Shown: piece by piece, positions 13,401 to 24,972 of the stretch | Numbering within the stretch: position 1 is the stretch's first letter | Layout: each line of letters opens with the position of its first letter | DNA from: Cranoglanis bouderius | Lineage: Eukaryota > Chordata > Actinopteri > Siluriformes > Cranoglanididae | Assembly: GCA_023630585.1 (NCBI GenBank) | Contig: CM042535.1 | Coordinates: 34,382,399 to 34,446,398 of the forward strand | Direction of reading: 5' to 3' | Length of the DNA stretch: 64,000 bases | Position numbers and translations under genes: made by a program | The notes under the pieces: generated by a model | What the model was told of the DNA's origin: nothing | Databases searched by the model: none | Seen by the model: the letters and a program-made list of their open reading frames with translations, nothing else

Positions 13401-13924
13401 TAGATAATCAAATAATAACTGTCATTATTTAACTTATTTTGGTTTTTTTATTTATTTTTTTAATTTTCTTATTCTCAGTATTTTGACTTAATATTTAACA
13501 CCTTCTAATCAAACAATCAATAATACTAATTTAATGAATGTTAGCTTAGAGTAATAATTCTTATTATGGTTTTGACTCCTAACATGAAACATGATGGAAT
13601 TCCATAACGGTCACACATTATTTTCACAACTTGCAGTTCAGGGTTTTCCATAACTTGGCCAACTGTCTCTATGTTTTGTTTTGAAAGTTATTTGGTTTTT
13701 CCCCATAGTGACAGGTGACCACGGGGATCTGCGCAGCCTCATATTCTACCCCACGGAAACAGGAAATGATCAAAGCCAACTACAGAGTTCATGAGGACTA
13801 AGAGCTATTTAAAAACAGTAATTATGTAAAATTTCCCACATATGTCTTTGAGAGTAAAAATGGTCTTATGGGAATGACTTTTCTTTATATGCGGGTTAAT
13901 TTTTATGAAGGATGCTTATAATCC

Positions 13925-13961
<37 letters not shown>

Positions 13962-14068
13962 TGGTACCTCTCCTAAGATGTTCAGCACTGCGGTTCCCCA
14001 AAATAGTCACAAATTGTTCTTCATCTGTACCAAACTTCTTTTCTCCTGCTTCAAAGAGGGTCTGCATG

Positions 14069-14143
<75 letters not shown>

Positions 14144-15519
14144 TAAAGCTTCATAGAGATCTGGTGTGACCACTGCTTTAGACTCTGGTGACTAATGCTA
14201 CCTCATTTTTATGGATGATATACTGGTAAAGATCATTTATTAAGAAAATCATTTTTAATATAAAGTAATATTGATGGTGGCTAAAACAAGAAACCCTTAG
14301 AGTGAACAATTCTGTCAAAAGAGGTGTTTTTCTAAACTCTTCAGAAAATCAAGTTCTTTATTGTGTGTTTATTTTTGCATCATTCTAAAAGAGTCTGTAG
14401 ACAAAGATCAGTAGGGGGCGCTATAACACTAACCTAACTAATTGCTGAAGTACAGGAAAATTCATACACTACATCTGTACCACTAGATGGCAGTACTTTC
14501 CATTCTGCTATAGTCTTATTTCATCTTATTTTGTTTTCTAACATACATCCATACCTTTGCATCACTCTGTACTATGGCCTCTTGTACAACTTGCTGTCTG
14601 CTTGCCTAAAACCAAAACAGTTCTCATTAAAACAATAATTATTATACACACTTATACCATTCCCCATATTGACATAATGCAAGCATGACTTCATTATTAA
14701 AAAGATTTACACATTATATATACACACATTCCACTGACTAGTAACATTACCTGCAGCAAAACAACCAGCATCTGCCTGAAGGCTCCAGCAGTGTCACCAG
14801 TCACATCATCCTCCAGGCTTTTACCATACTCTGTAACACACAATTATCATCTAGTAACCAACCCGAACCCTGATCCTTAAACCAATTATACAAATACTCA
14901 GGAATACAATCTGTAACTTGCACCCATACAAAAGTAAAAATCACAGATTCTCATACCCTGCTTGTAGGCCTTATTGATCTCTTGAATCTCATTGCAAGTT
15001 CTTGAAGCCAGGATTCGAATCAAAACATTTTCACATGTTCCTGCCCCCTGGAAGAAAAAAAAAAAAAAACAGCAACAATTCTTCAGACTGAGCTGGGTAT
15101 GTCCATCCATTTTCCATACCACTTATCCTACACATGGTCACAGGGGACCTGGAGCCTATCCCGGGGGGGGGTGGGGGGAGGGGGGGGCTCAGGACACCAG
15201 GCGGGGGACACCCTGGACAGGGTGCCAACCCATCGCATGACACAATCACACACACATTCACACACAATGGACAATTTGGAAATGCCAATCAACCTGCAGA
15301 GCATGTCTTTGGACTGGGGGAGGAAACCAGAGTACCAGGAGGAGCTGGGTATGTGTGCATCTATGTAATAACATGCAAATGTAAGTGTGTGGGAGTGTGT
15401 ATACCTTAATGGCATGCTTCAGGCACTTCACATCATACATTGTAGGTGTCGCCAACAGTGCCACAATCAAAGTCTCAAATTTCCCTGTCAGCTCTGACTT
15501 CAGTGTACTCACCAAGTCC

Positions 15520-15571
<52 letters not shown>

Positions 15572-18500
15572 GGGTGAAATTACTACTTTCTTTCCAACAA
15601 AAGACCTTTTTTATTTATACAGATTGCAGGTATAAATGGAATGAGGAAGTTAGATAAGAGGACAAAGCTGACAGGAGAAAGAAGGACGATCTGTGTTTCC
15701 TAAATGACTCTCCAAAGTTAGTTAGATGAATCATTTCACTGAATCCTGATTAGTAAAAACATAATTTTCATTTTCACTTTGATTCCATCATTTTAAACCA
15801 AGCTTCTGTATTCAAAACGCATCTGAATTGTTTGTAAATGACTCCATAAAGCAATAGGAGTCAATTCACAAGCACAAATGAATCAAATACACACTACAAT
15901 GTTACACTTTCACTTTCACACAACATTTCCATCATCTGCTATCTAGGACGATAACCAGACGACACATGCTGTGCTCTACCCATCTTCATTTATCCCTAAG
16001 TGGAAGTGACATGCGTGTACACATGCACGAGAAGGTGTCCCGTGGTGTGCCCCTGGTGGTTATCCAGGGTTCATAGACCCACAACTGCATATGTAATTAT
16101 TACAGAGAGTTACAGTGTGGGCCAAAATTAAAGCCTACAAACCTCTAAATCAACCTACTCTTTAGTATTCATTTTTAACCTTATATATACACACCTTACT
16201 TCCTGGTAAAAATATCTGTCGACAAGTAGTTTGAACGTTGCTGTGTTGTTTGTACCACAATCAACGTGAGATAAATGCCTAATAGAATAAAACACATTTG
16301 CTTTATTATGTTTGATATTTAGTTTTAAAAATGATTTGTCGGTTTTTACATTATCATGGCAGTTTGTAGCTCAATAAGTGTTTGATACAAGTTTTTACAA
16401 AAACACCCAGACATTTAAGGGTTAATTCGGTGGCGTGAAAGAGCTGAATCAGTAACAACAAACTCCCTTCCTTGTACATAACAGTGGAAAACTATTCCTT
16501 ATTGCTTTATATGAACTTAATCATTAGGCCAGGTTAACCATGAATCAATACAACATGGGCCTGTTTATATACAATATTGAGCTAAGAATTAATCATTCAC
16601 AAACACAAATTACTCTCACACATTATCTATTAAACTACTAAGAGATAAAAACCCGTACAAACGTTATCAAAATTCCTTTCCTGTTGTAATCCAGGTTGTA
16701 ATGCATTCTGAAAAAGGCTTCTGTTTTCATTTATCTCAGGTTCTCTACTTATTTACTCCTTATCTACTCACCTATATTTGCTCTCTTACAGTTCTTTTAC
16801 ATTCTCTTGTACAATGGAATCATTTATAGTCAGTTACTGGGTCATCACTGTGTTTATCAACAGACACAATCTAGACTTTCTCACAGATTGATCATTTTGT
16901 TAAAAAATTAAAAATCTAATCTAAAAATTGGATTGAAGAAGGGAAAAGTACAAGGACAAAAAACAAGGCAAAGAGCAGAACATTAAAAAAAACGAGTAAT
17001 GAGTAACAATGAATGCGAGAACGAAGGAATATATTTTTATAAGACAAATATGCAAGTTATATCGTATATATTAATCAGGGGTGGACAAAGTAATGAGAAA
17101 TTATACTTAAGGGAAAGTAAAGATTTAAAGACTTAAGCATGGGGCAGCGTGATTCTTTCCCCAATGGGCCTCTATTTAGCACTTGCTGCAGTTCCCAGTT
17201 TTGACCACTAGGTGTAATAATAATAATTCAGTGGAAGCTATGCTGGGCAGCATGATTGTGCAAAACACCTAAAAAGGCCAGGATGGAATATCATACAGCA
17301 ACAATTTTTTTTTTAAAAATTGTGCCCCTCTGGATGAGACACCACTGTCCCATACATTTTAGTTAATATTAGTCTTCTTACTTAGCTTTCAATGTCTACA
17401 CGGGTCAGAAATGGTGGAACAAGCTGCATTTTTGCTACTCCTTTTACATCTATTTGAGCTTTCCAATTACATTTCTCCGAGTCACATTCTCTGCTAAAGT
17501 GTGTCTTTGTTAAGGACAGATGTTTTACTTGTCCAACACTAAATACAGCTTGCGGCTGAGCTGTACATATGAAGCAATCCCTCACTGCTGGGTGATGTGC
17601 AGCTCGCATCTTTGTTCACGTTTGCTTTAACTGTTTGCTTTAGCATGACTGATGTTCACTTTACACCATGAGTGAATGAACAAAGGGAAAGACACAACGA
17701 ATGTAGGAATAAAGCTTGATAGTTGGCACTAGAGTGACTTGGAATAAACATTGCTGGATTTCTAAGTCTTTTTTCAAGAATTAAAAATAAATAAATAAAT
17801 ACTTATTAAAAAAAGATTATAAATATGTATTGTGTTTTTAACTGACTTACATAGTTCACTTACTTTTGCATATAACTGTGTGTAATTGTGGTACCTTTAT
17901 ATATTTATACTACAAGTTGGGAAACCATTTAAAATTTGTAACTTTTTATTTTATTAACAATTTAAAATGTATAAGCCTTTACCTTGCCATGCAGGGTTTT
18001 GTAGGCAGCCTGGATCTGCTGCCGCTGAGCGTTACTACGAGCCGTCAGCAGCTGCAGAATGGCTGCTTCATCAGTGCCTAAGCACACAGTAAAAATCAGT
18101 ATTAATGTTACATTAAAGGTACAAATATTGCATTTAATTTCTTCAGCTGTACCCAGTACATACATAATACATTGTGCCTTGCATAAGTATTCACCCCCCA
18201 AGAACTTTCCACTTTTTGTAGTGTTACAGCCTTGAACTAATTGGGATGATATATCGTTAATCATATAATTCATTATTTAAATCACAATATTGGAAAACTA
18301 ATACAGATTGCACAATCATTTAGAAATGATGTACAAAATGTGGCAATGTTCATGGGAGGTGAATATTAATGCAAGGCGCACTGTACATATTGCTGGTTGG
18401 AAGCAACAGTTATTTCCATAAAGGGTGATGGGAAATGGTAGCATAGTAGTACCTGTGTGATTGTATTATTCATATATCTATCCTTTCCAGCCATCCATCC

Positions 18501-19304
18501 AGCACAAATCAATCACTCATTTCACTACACCTTTTCTGCTAGCTCTTAATACATCAGAACTTACTAAAACTACATAACACTTAAGATAATCTTCAACTAT
18601 GTTTGTTCTTATTTCCCCAATTCAGACACCACCAGTGGACTCCAGTCAATCTGTTGGTATCCAGTTATCTACTCCTGTATAACCTTCACATTTTAAATTC
18701 TTTTTAAATATTCTCATTCATGTTGTGCCTCAAGATTGATTCAGAACGTTAGTATAGTTGAATGCATTTTACTCTGTTGGTATACCGGTGTTACATTCAG
18801 AAGCGTCTAAAACTGCCCAATATTAATGATTTAATTTCTGGCACTGTGCTCTGGTGACTAATGAACAATTACTATGTCTACAAAACTAACTCTACAAAAA
18901 CTGTGTGTGGCCACGTGCGCAGTGACTAACCAAATCCTTTCATAGCCTTGTGGAGAGTCTCGGCATCAGCTTTGGCGTTGAATTCGCTCTGAGCCTTGAT
19001 GGTTCCTCTTCCAGTCTGGGCAGAGAAAAAAAAAAAAAATGAAAACATTCATTTATTTTTTCAGTGTTTCTTCTGTGGAGTTTAAAACTGTAGCTCTTCA
19101 GTACAGTCCTATAGATTTCTGTAAAGCTAAAAAAGTTTTAATGAATCTACAAATTATCAACACATTAATGATATGCATCACCAACTCTGTACCATTTTGC
19201 CTTTTTGTGCTGCCTGTCCTTTTAAGAACTAATGCAGGTCAGCTGAGTAGTTTTCCACAAGGAATTTTTGACTGAGCGACTAATGTGTGGGACGAGGCGA
19301 AAAA

Positions 19305-19346
<42 letters not shown>

Positions 19347-22300
19347 GGGCGGGGATGAAGTGGGTTTATGAGTCAGACGTTGGCTAAGACAGAAATGAAA
19401 TCTTCTGCAACAGTAGACAAGCTTAAAAGCCCATGAAGCTTTTAAATACTGTCATTCTCTTATTATTTTCAAGCATACACTCTCACACTTATTAATAAAT
19501 GAGTTTGCGAAGAATCCTTTACTAATCGTTAACATTTACCGAGCACATGTCATGATTACTATTGGGATAGCTAGGTGTATACATTTTGTGTATCATACAT
19601 ATATAACCCAGTGGTTTTCAGTACATCATAGAGTTTACTGACATAATACTAAATATTCAAATATTTGGATTGGGAAAATCTTAGAATCTGTTTTATAACA
19701 TACTTGTTACTTTTCTTCTTCAGTAGTTTTTTCAAAACTATGCAGAAATGTGTCATTTAAAAAGTAAGCTTCCCTGTATTCAAAACTTGTAGCATATTTA
19801 AAATCCACCGCACCAGTATTATTACTTATAAGCGGTACATCTTAACATTCAGAATTTGACAACTTCACACTTCCTAAGAAAAGTAGAGTATGCCATCATA
19901 TTGGTCTACAGTCCCACCGTTAATATGAGTCATAAGAGTTACTCTTACAGTCCGTGTGATGTGCGGGAACCTACAACCCACAATGGTCACAAGCCTCTTG
20001 TCTTGACACAAGGAAGGAAGGATGAAAGGGACTCAAGATGTTGCGCCATCTTCTTAAATGGTGCAATCCCATTCCTTACAAATTCACTTTGGTTAAAAAG
20101 AGTGCCGTTTAACGCAACAAGAGCAGGCCAGCGAATGTGTACGAGTTACAATTATTTTTGATCACTTTTACTGTTCCTTCCCCTCAGATGTTGTTATGTT
20201 GGCCTGGGACTTCCTACTTGGCATTACAATTAAAATAGCATGTCAGAATAACAGGATATAGAGGTCTGTCAGAGGTAGAGCTTAGTGTTCCTCGTTTTCA
20301 AGTTTATAATCTCAGCATGCCCTGATGTTGAAGTTTCATATCGCAACAACTATTAGTGAACCAAATCAGCACTGACACAAGACTACATCAAATGTCTAGC
20401 TCTAGGTTTGTGAAGTAATGTTATATAAATTTTACCACAATACTCGCTTTTGTAATACTGATCTCTGATGTGCCACATGAGTAATCAGTAAGCATCATCT
20501 AGGCCATGTCACACAAGTTTTTTTTTGTTTTTTTTTTAAAACTATTTCAATAACTAGCAATGTAACATTGCTGTTTCTCTAATGGCTAGTATTTGATCCA
20601 TATTATGCAGGTTTACCGTTCCTCAACATTGACCAGATGTCTTTGTGTGTGTGTGTTTGTGTGAGACTAAGTGTTTTTGTAAATAACCGCATAAGTAGGC
20701 CACCCATGCGCAAGTTACTTTTGATTTGTCAAGTTGTCATGATACGTTTTCCACAACACACGTCTTACTACCCTTGGGGAGAACAGTTTAGCTTGTCCCT
20801 ATAGCAAATGTCCCCATTAGAACAAAACTGTCAGGTGTTCCCATCCTTATGGAGACATGTGGTCCTCACCAACATGCACATAGCTGTTAAAGGAGCCAAC
20901 AGTGATACAAGTGCTACAGAGCCAATTAACTACAAACAGGTACAGCCATGGTCACATGGGTGGCACGGGGTGGCAGCTGCGACCTTTGAAATAAGTCTTG
21001 CCACCCCAAATGCAACTCCAACCTCAAGTCACATCTCTGACAGATCTATTACTGCTGAACAATTTGTACAGGCAGAACTACTCAAGTCCAGCTCATGTTG
21101 ATTTCAGTCATCATTGAGGTGTTAGAGGTGTACTGGCCAGAGTATCAAGTACTATATGAAGCTAATACAGTAATCTGATATTCTGCAATCTGCTCTATTG
21201 CCATGCTATTCAAGCTCTCTGAATAAGAAATCCCGATCAAACCCAAAAGATATAAACTTTGACAGAGGTGGAAAACAATGGCTCTTTACCGTTTTTCCTA
21301 ACACTTAAATTTACTTAAATATTAGTTTTGTAGTTAAATATGGTGTGGCAGGAACAGCTGACTAAACACACTAATAATACATTATTATAAAAAGTACACT
21401 ACTGTGGGGTTTCTGGTTAAAAGCTGGGCCTGTGTAGGATTTCAGCTGGAATATGTTTAGTACAGGATGATTCACTTTGAAACGCGAACCTTGAAACTTC
21501 ATGCACCAGATCTTTCTGGAACAAGTTCGTATTTAAATATGCACCAAAACAGCATCATGTAAACTAATCATTTTAATGTGACCTTGTTTTGCAGCATTAA
21601 ATATTGTGTTTGGATTTTCATTTAAGCACAATATGCTTAAATGAGTCGAATCTTCAGTTCCTGTTTTGCCTGCTTGTACAAATCCAAATCCAAACAACAC
21701 CTGTCTGATCAAGGCATGATGGGTAGAAAGATGTGAGACCACGTGCTGCTGATGCAGACTAACGGAGCAGAGATTTAGTGTTTTAGTGTAGAACTGAGGA
21801 CAAACGCACAGATTTCAGCACTTCAGATACTCCCAGAGTCGTGGCTCAAATGCCACTGGCTTTATTAGCTCAATAAACAGGCTTTACTATTTATTTGAAC
21901 ATTACATAAACATTATTTGTTATGCATGAAGAAATCTGTAAGAAGCAAATACATTTTTTTTAATACGACATGCTCACTTGAACACGGTTTTAGAAAACTT
22001 TACACATACTGTATGTACCATGGTGAAATCAGAACCATCACTGGCTTTAATAACTCAACACATACATTTACGGCAATTGGCAGACGCCCTTATCCAGATC
22101 GACTTACATTTGTCATTTATACAACTAAGCAGTTAAGGGTTAAGGGCCTTGCTCAAGGGCCCACAGTATCAGCTTGGCAGTGCTGGGTTTTGAACTCATG
22201 ACCTTCTGATCAGTAGTCCAACGTCTTAACCACTGAGCTATCACTGCCATCATATAGTGCCGCATGTTCAATGTGCATGAGTGACACTGCCAATGGTTTT

Positions 22301-23950
22301 GCTCATCTCACAACAATTGGATCAACATCCAATGCACGCATCGGGAAAAAACAGTCTTGGACAAGCAAACGTAAACAGATACAAGTGAGCTCGCTTCTTT
22401 CAGCGTTGTTCTCATATCAAACTATTCTTGCCTGTGAGAAAGCAAGCATTATGTTTACAGTCCAGGATCCATGGTTATTTAACTTGTTTGAAAGGGATTA
22501 TTAATGTTTAATCAAGGTCTATGCATCTATGCAAACACAACTCCACCCTTGAAACCACAGCAGATGGAAGTGATATTTGTAAGAGCGAGCGAGCAAGAGA
22601 GGAAAAACCCGCCTTTCTAGTAGCGCACACATACAGTATGAGTCATCACCGTACTCAAGAAGAAAAGTTTGGAAGACTTTTCTCTACATCTGGGCTCATA
22701 TTTCACTACGACAGAGACCTCCTTTCCGCCCTCTGGATACTTTAGATGACTAAGTTTTCCCAATAAAGTAAAGCTCCTGTATCTTCATGTGTCTGGTCAA
22801 CTTTACAAAGTTCAAAGTGAAAAAAAAATAATAATAAAAAATAAAAAAAATTCAATTTTATTGCATAGCGCATTTAGCACTTGTTACAACTGTCACAAAA
22901 CAGCTTTACAGAAATCCGGATATAGATTTATATTTAGATCCGTAATGAGCAAGCCAGTGTCGTGGAAAAACTCCCTGAGCCGAAATGGGGAGGAAACTTT
23001 GAGAGGAACCAGACTCAAAAGGGAACCCATCCACTTGTTCTTGCTTGCACAACTGTTCACTACAAAATCAAACAGTAGGCCTTACTACATGTGGTGAAAT
23101 GTTCAGTATGACCAGATTGTCAATCAGAGGTTGAGGGTTGAGCACAGGAGAGTCTTTAGGATTACAGCAGCAGTTCTTAGGTACAAGTCTACAGTATCCT
23201 GTTTGGGGGAAATCTTTACGGATATCCATCTCGGATTACCCGCAACAGCCATGTGACCAAAAAAGGAACCTTTAAAAGCTTAAATTATTATGATGGCGAC
23301 CAGATTTTCGAGATTTAACCTCACATTATGCTTAATAACGTGTCATCTAAAGACACAATTACTGCTTTGGTAAGCTGATGGACCAAATTACACACATGAT
23401 CTAACCTGAGATACTGTTGGTTGGCAGACAGAAGACAATTTGTTGGTAAGAAAGTAAGAAAGAAGTGAGAAAACAGACTTGTAGGGTTTTTTTTTTTTTA
23501 TACACTCATGAGAGTGTACAATGATTGTGTGCTGAACTGGAATGTACAGGCGTCGCCCTTTCTTAACTGTCAAACCAGAAGGGTGGGATGTTTGCACTGC
23601 ATTTGACAAGCGCCAGGTTTTGAGCAAATCATGTTACTACAGTGGTGTGAAGAATCTCAGTGATGAACTCAAAAATGCAATCATTTGACTACACCGTCTG
23701 TATGATTTTGAACACATCAGTAAGTTTGCAAAACGTTTCTTGGTATGCAAAAAATGTGAATATATTTGGAAGTGTTTCAAATATTGCATAACAGAACAAA
23801 GAACCAATGTTGTTCCAGTGACACTAGGACTTCTAAAGAGAAAGAAAAGCATGCAAGGCAGTTCAGGAGCAGCTAATTTAATCATTAAAAGCATTATTTC
23901 TCTTTTTGCAGTGGGATACTAAAAGCAAAACGTTATTTTTGACTCACCAT
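10237..23950 (-). CDS. anxa5: Annexin A5 (anxa5), complete coding region, 12 coding exons
   Basis: Annexin A5 binds phosphatidylserine membranes in a calcium-dependent way at the cytosolic or outer cell surface. I placed all coding exons from GT/AG junctions with continuous frame: 23948-23950 (ATG only), 18931-19015, 17983-18077, 15405-15518, 14957-15047, 14751-14830, 14555-14605, 13968-14061, 12360-12455, 12171-12229, 10445-10567, 10237-10299. They total 954 bases, i.e. 317 residues plus stop; human ANXA5 has 320. Most exon lengths (95, 114, 91, 80, 94, 96, 59, 123) are the classic annexin sizes. Four annexin repeats are visible with type II calcium loops: GFGTDE (residues ~28), GAGT (~100), FGTDEE (~183), GAGTDD (~257). 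The C-terminus is GDTSGDY...LLLLCGGDDA. The short N-terminus beginning MTGRG supports A5, probably the teleost 'b' copy (inference). In repeat 2 the usual GAGTDE reads GAGTCE, and in the last repeat GDTSGDYKK reads GDTSGDYCK. Several splice sites abut microsatellites (listed separately). Confidence 0.93.
11118..11482. mobile_element. MITE in anxa5 intron
   Basis: Terminal inverted repeat GGGCCGTATTCAAAGT at the left and ACTCTGAATACGGCCC at the right, 365 bp apart. The interior is AT-rich and non-coding, including (TA)n near 11408-11450. Lies between anxa5 exons at 10445-10567 and 12171-12229. Immediately outside lies another inverted pair, TGGCCTGACTGAT (near 11491) and ATCAGTCAGGCCA (near 11738). 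Confidence 0.6.
12921..13135 (+). mobile_element. tRNA-derived SINE in anxa5 intron
   Basis: The head resembles a tRNA with pol III boxes: A box GTAGCTCAGTGGTTAAGACG and B box GAGTTCAAATCCCAGC. This is followed by the conserved SINE body 'GGGCCCTTGAGCAAGGCCCG'. The region after 13060 (GAACAAATTCTGAGTATGGG then TTTCACTT) is a different tail from the SINE at 22064-22248, so two SINE subtypes are present. It is not a functional tRNA: no proper acceptor stem or 3' pairing. Confidence 0.75.
13136..13927. other. anxa5 intron, nothing recognised
   Basis: Intronic AT-rich sequence between the SINE and anxa5 exon 9. No repeat or RNA gene identified. Confidence 0.5.
13928..13959. repeat. (GA)16 microsatellite beside anxa5 exon 9 donor
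   Basis: Perfect GA dinucleotide run. In the transcript sense it is (CU)n starting 8 bases into the intron, straight after the donor GAG|GTACCAC of exon 13968-14061. Confidence 0.95.
14073..14142. repeat. (CA)35 microsatellite beside anxa5 exon 9 acceptor
   Basis: Perfect CA run. In the transcript it is (UG)35, and the acceptor ...TGCATGCAG|ACCCTC follows just 9 bases later, so it occupies the position of the polypyrimidine tract. Confidence 0.95.
15102..15341 (-). repeat. Reverse-oriented copy of the 7262-7660 repeat family
   Basis: 'CCATCCATTTTCCATACCAC', 'GGGACCTGGAGCCTATCCCG', a G-rich run, then 'AATTTGGAAATGCCAATCAA' and 'GACTGGGGGAGGAAACC'. Lies in an anxa5 intron between the exons at 14957-15047 and 15405-15518. 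Confidence 0.7.
15521..15567. repeat. (AG)23 microsatellite forming the anxa5 exon 5 polypyrimidine tract
   Basis: In transcript sense the run is (CU)n ending CUCUAG|GACUUGG. The AG of the acceptor at 15519-15520 directly adjoins the repeat, so the microsatellite is itself the polypyrimidine tract. Confidence 0.93.
15568..17982. other. anxa5 intron, no element recognised
   Basis: About 2.4 kb of AT-rich intron between exons 15405-15518 and 17983-18077. I see no SINE, MITE or RNA gene; frames near 17382-17609 look like chance. Confidence 0.5.
18170..18383. mobile_element. 214-bp Tc1-derived MITE in anxa5 intron
   Basis: Flanked by TA on both sides (18168-18169 and 18384-18385). Ends CATTGTGCCTTGCATAAGTA and, in reverse, CAGTGCGCCTTGCATTAATA, both then reaching TTCACC. 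The 'GCATAAGTATTCACC' core is shared with the longer Tc1 remnant at 26531-27256. No coding capacity. Confidence 0.75.
18384..22063. other. anxa5 intron 2 and flanks
   Basis: Apart from anxa5 exon 18931-19015, this stretch holds an (AG)n run at 19308-19341, a short TG run near 20644-20662, and a block at 20930-21110 related to 8761-8940. Otherwise AT-rich with no gene evidence. Confidence 0.5.
22064..22248 (-). mobile_element. tRNA-derived SINE with L2-like 3' tail, in anxa5 intron 2
   Basis: Read on the minus strand it starts GGCAGTGATAGCTCAGTGGT (A box), then GAGTTCAAAACCCAGCACTG (B box), 'GGGCCCTTGAGCAAGGCCCT', and ends 'GTAAGTCGATCTGGATAAGG' with 'GCCGTAAATGT'. That last part matches the 3' end of the L2-type LINE at 57888-57957, as expected for a SINE mobilised by that LINE. 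Well preserved at about 185 bp. Confidence 0.82.
22249..22844. other. anxa5 intron 2, nothing recognised
   Basis: AT-rich intron; frames here do not resemble known proteins. Confidence 0.45.
22845..23045 (+). repeat. Dispersed repeat, 'AAAACTCCCTGAG' family
   Basis: 'TTTTATTGCATAGCGCATTT', 'CAAAACAGCTTTACAGAAAT', 'GTGGAAAAACTCCCTGAG', 'CTTTGAGAGGAACCAGACTC' and 'AAAAGGGAACCCATC'. A better copy is at 29815-30060, and inverse-oriented copies at 27310-27425 and 60780-60975. Confidence 0.7.
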
Positions 23951-24174
23951 TTTTTATTTTATTTTTTTTGGATTTCTGCTTGACAAGTCAGCTCTAAGAG
24001 GAGGAAAAAGTGCATAATGAATTAAATGATCATGTAAAATGACACACATTACATGACAGCCACGTAAAAATGATCCTAACAACAGGTAAAAGCTCACCTG
24101 CACGACTTATCGCGATAGTTCATAAACGCGTTACAGAACAACATATAAAGTAGATTGAAAATAAATGTACTTAC

Positions 24175-24260
24175 CAAAAAAAGTTTTCCGCACTGCCACG
24201 CTACAGGAGAGAGAGTGAGAGTGAAGACAGGAGAAGAGGAACAGCTCTTTAAACAGCTTT
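24175..24260 (-). other. anxa5: anxa5 non-coding first exon (5' UTR) with donor site
   Basis: On the minus strand an A/G-rich leader runs into a strong donor, TTTTTTG|GTAAGTAC, at 24175/24174. The next exon (about 23948-23993, acceptor CTCTTAG) ends in ATG|GTGAGT, so the start codon is reached only after splicing. The transcription start is not determined; 24260 is approximate. Confidence 0.6.
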
Positions 24261-24298
24261 CCTATCACCAGAGCCGCGCCCTGTTCACTCCAGGAGCT

Positions 24299-24325
24299 GC
24301 TGGGGATTATGGGTAGTGTAGTTTT
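24299..24325 (-). promoter_or_regulatory. ZNF143/SBS-like promoter motif upstream of anxa5
   Basis: Reads AACTACACTACCCATAATCC on the minus strand, about 40-150 bases upstream of the likely anxa5 first exon. The pattern ACTACA-followed-by-TACCCATAAT resembles the known SBS-type element bound by ZNF143 near vertebrate start sites. A second ACTAC (GGAACTACGG) lies about 30 bases further upstream. Match is by eye to a remembered consensus. Confidence 0.4.
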
Positions 24326-24675
24326 TGCTTAAAGACAAACCGTAGTTCCTAAACCGACTGAGAGTCGAGTGGAACAGTGGAATGATGCAAACCAATATGA
24401 TTTGGGGGTTACAGGTCAGACATTTGTAAAACAATTTTTATTTTTTTTTAATGGTTTTCATGAATCTTAGCCTGTATAATATTCCCCTCCCCTTCAAGGA
24501 CACCTCTTTTGTGACTCTCTCTGATTATTTTATGCCCTATCCACTGGCTTTATCTACTTTTACACCCTTTCTACCCTGCTGAAAAGAAAACCAATAGAAA
24601 CCATCAAAGAAATTCTAATGGATTTCACTACAAATACCATCAGCTAACCATTAAAACCCTTAGCATTACTGGTCC

Positions 24676-24972
24676 TTAAAGGGATAGTTCACCCAAAATT
24701 GAAAATTCTGTCATCACCCTTGTGTCATTCCAAACCTATAAGACTTTCATTCATTTTCAGAACACATGTGAAGACGTTTTAATGAAACCCTGGAGATTTC
24801 TGTCCCTCCATTTACAATCCAAGTAACCAAAACTTTCAAGCCCCAAAAAGTTCATAAAGGCATCGCAAAAGTAATCCATGTGACTCCAGTGGTTTAATCC
24901 CAGTTTTATGAAGCGATACAAATGCTTTGTATTGGTCATTCTCACGATACAACCGATACAAAAGCACATGCT
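24676..24972 (+). repeat. Dispersed 'ATAGTTCACCCAAAATTGAA' repeat
   Basis: Begins AAAGGGATAGTTCACCCAAA, contains 'CTGTCATCACCCTTGTGTC' and 'CATTCCAAACCTATAAGACT', and continues to 'CCATGTGACTCCAGTGGTTT'. This wording is very common in cyprinid and other fish genomes. A partial second copy lies at 30323-30412. Superfamily not asserted. Confidence 0.7.

Noticed and set aside
13912..14169. Long frames of alternating His/Thr or Cys/Val
   Set aside because: They are translations of the (CA)n and (GA)n microsatellites; the same applies near 46803, 49405, 50391, 50964 and 30655.
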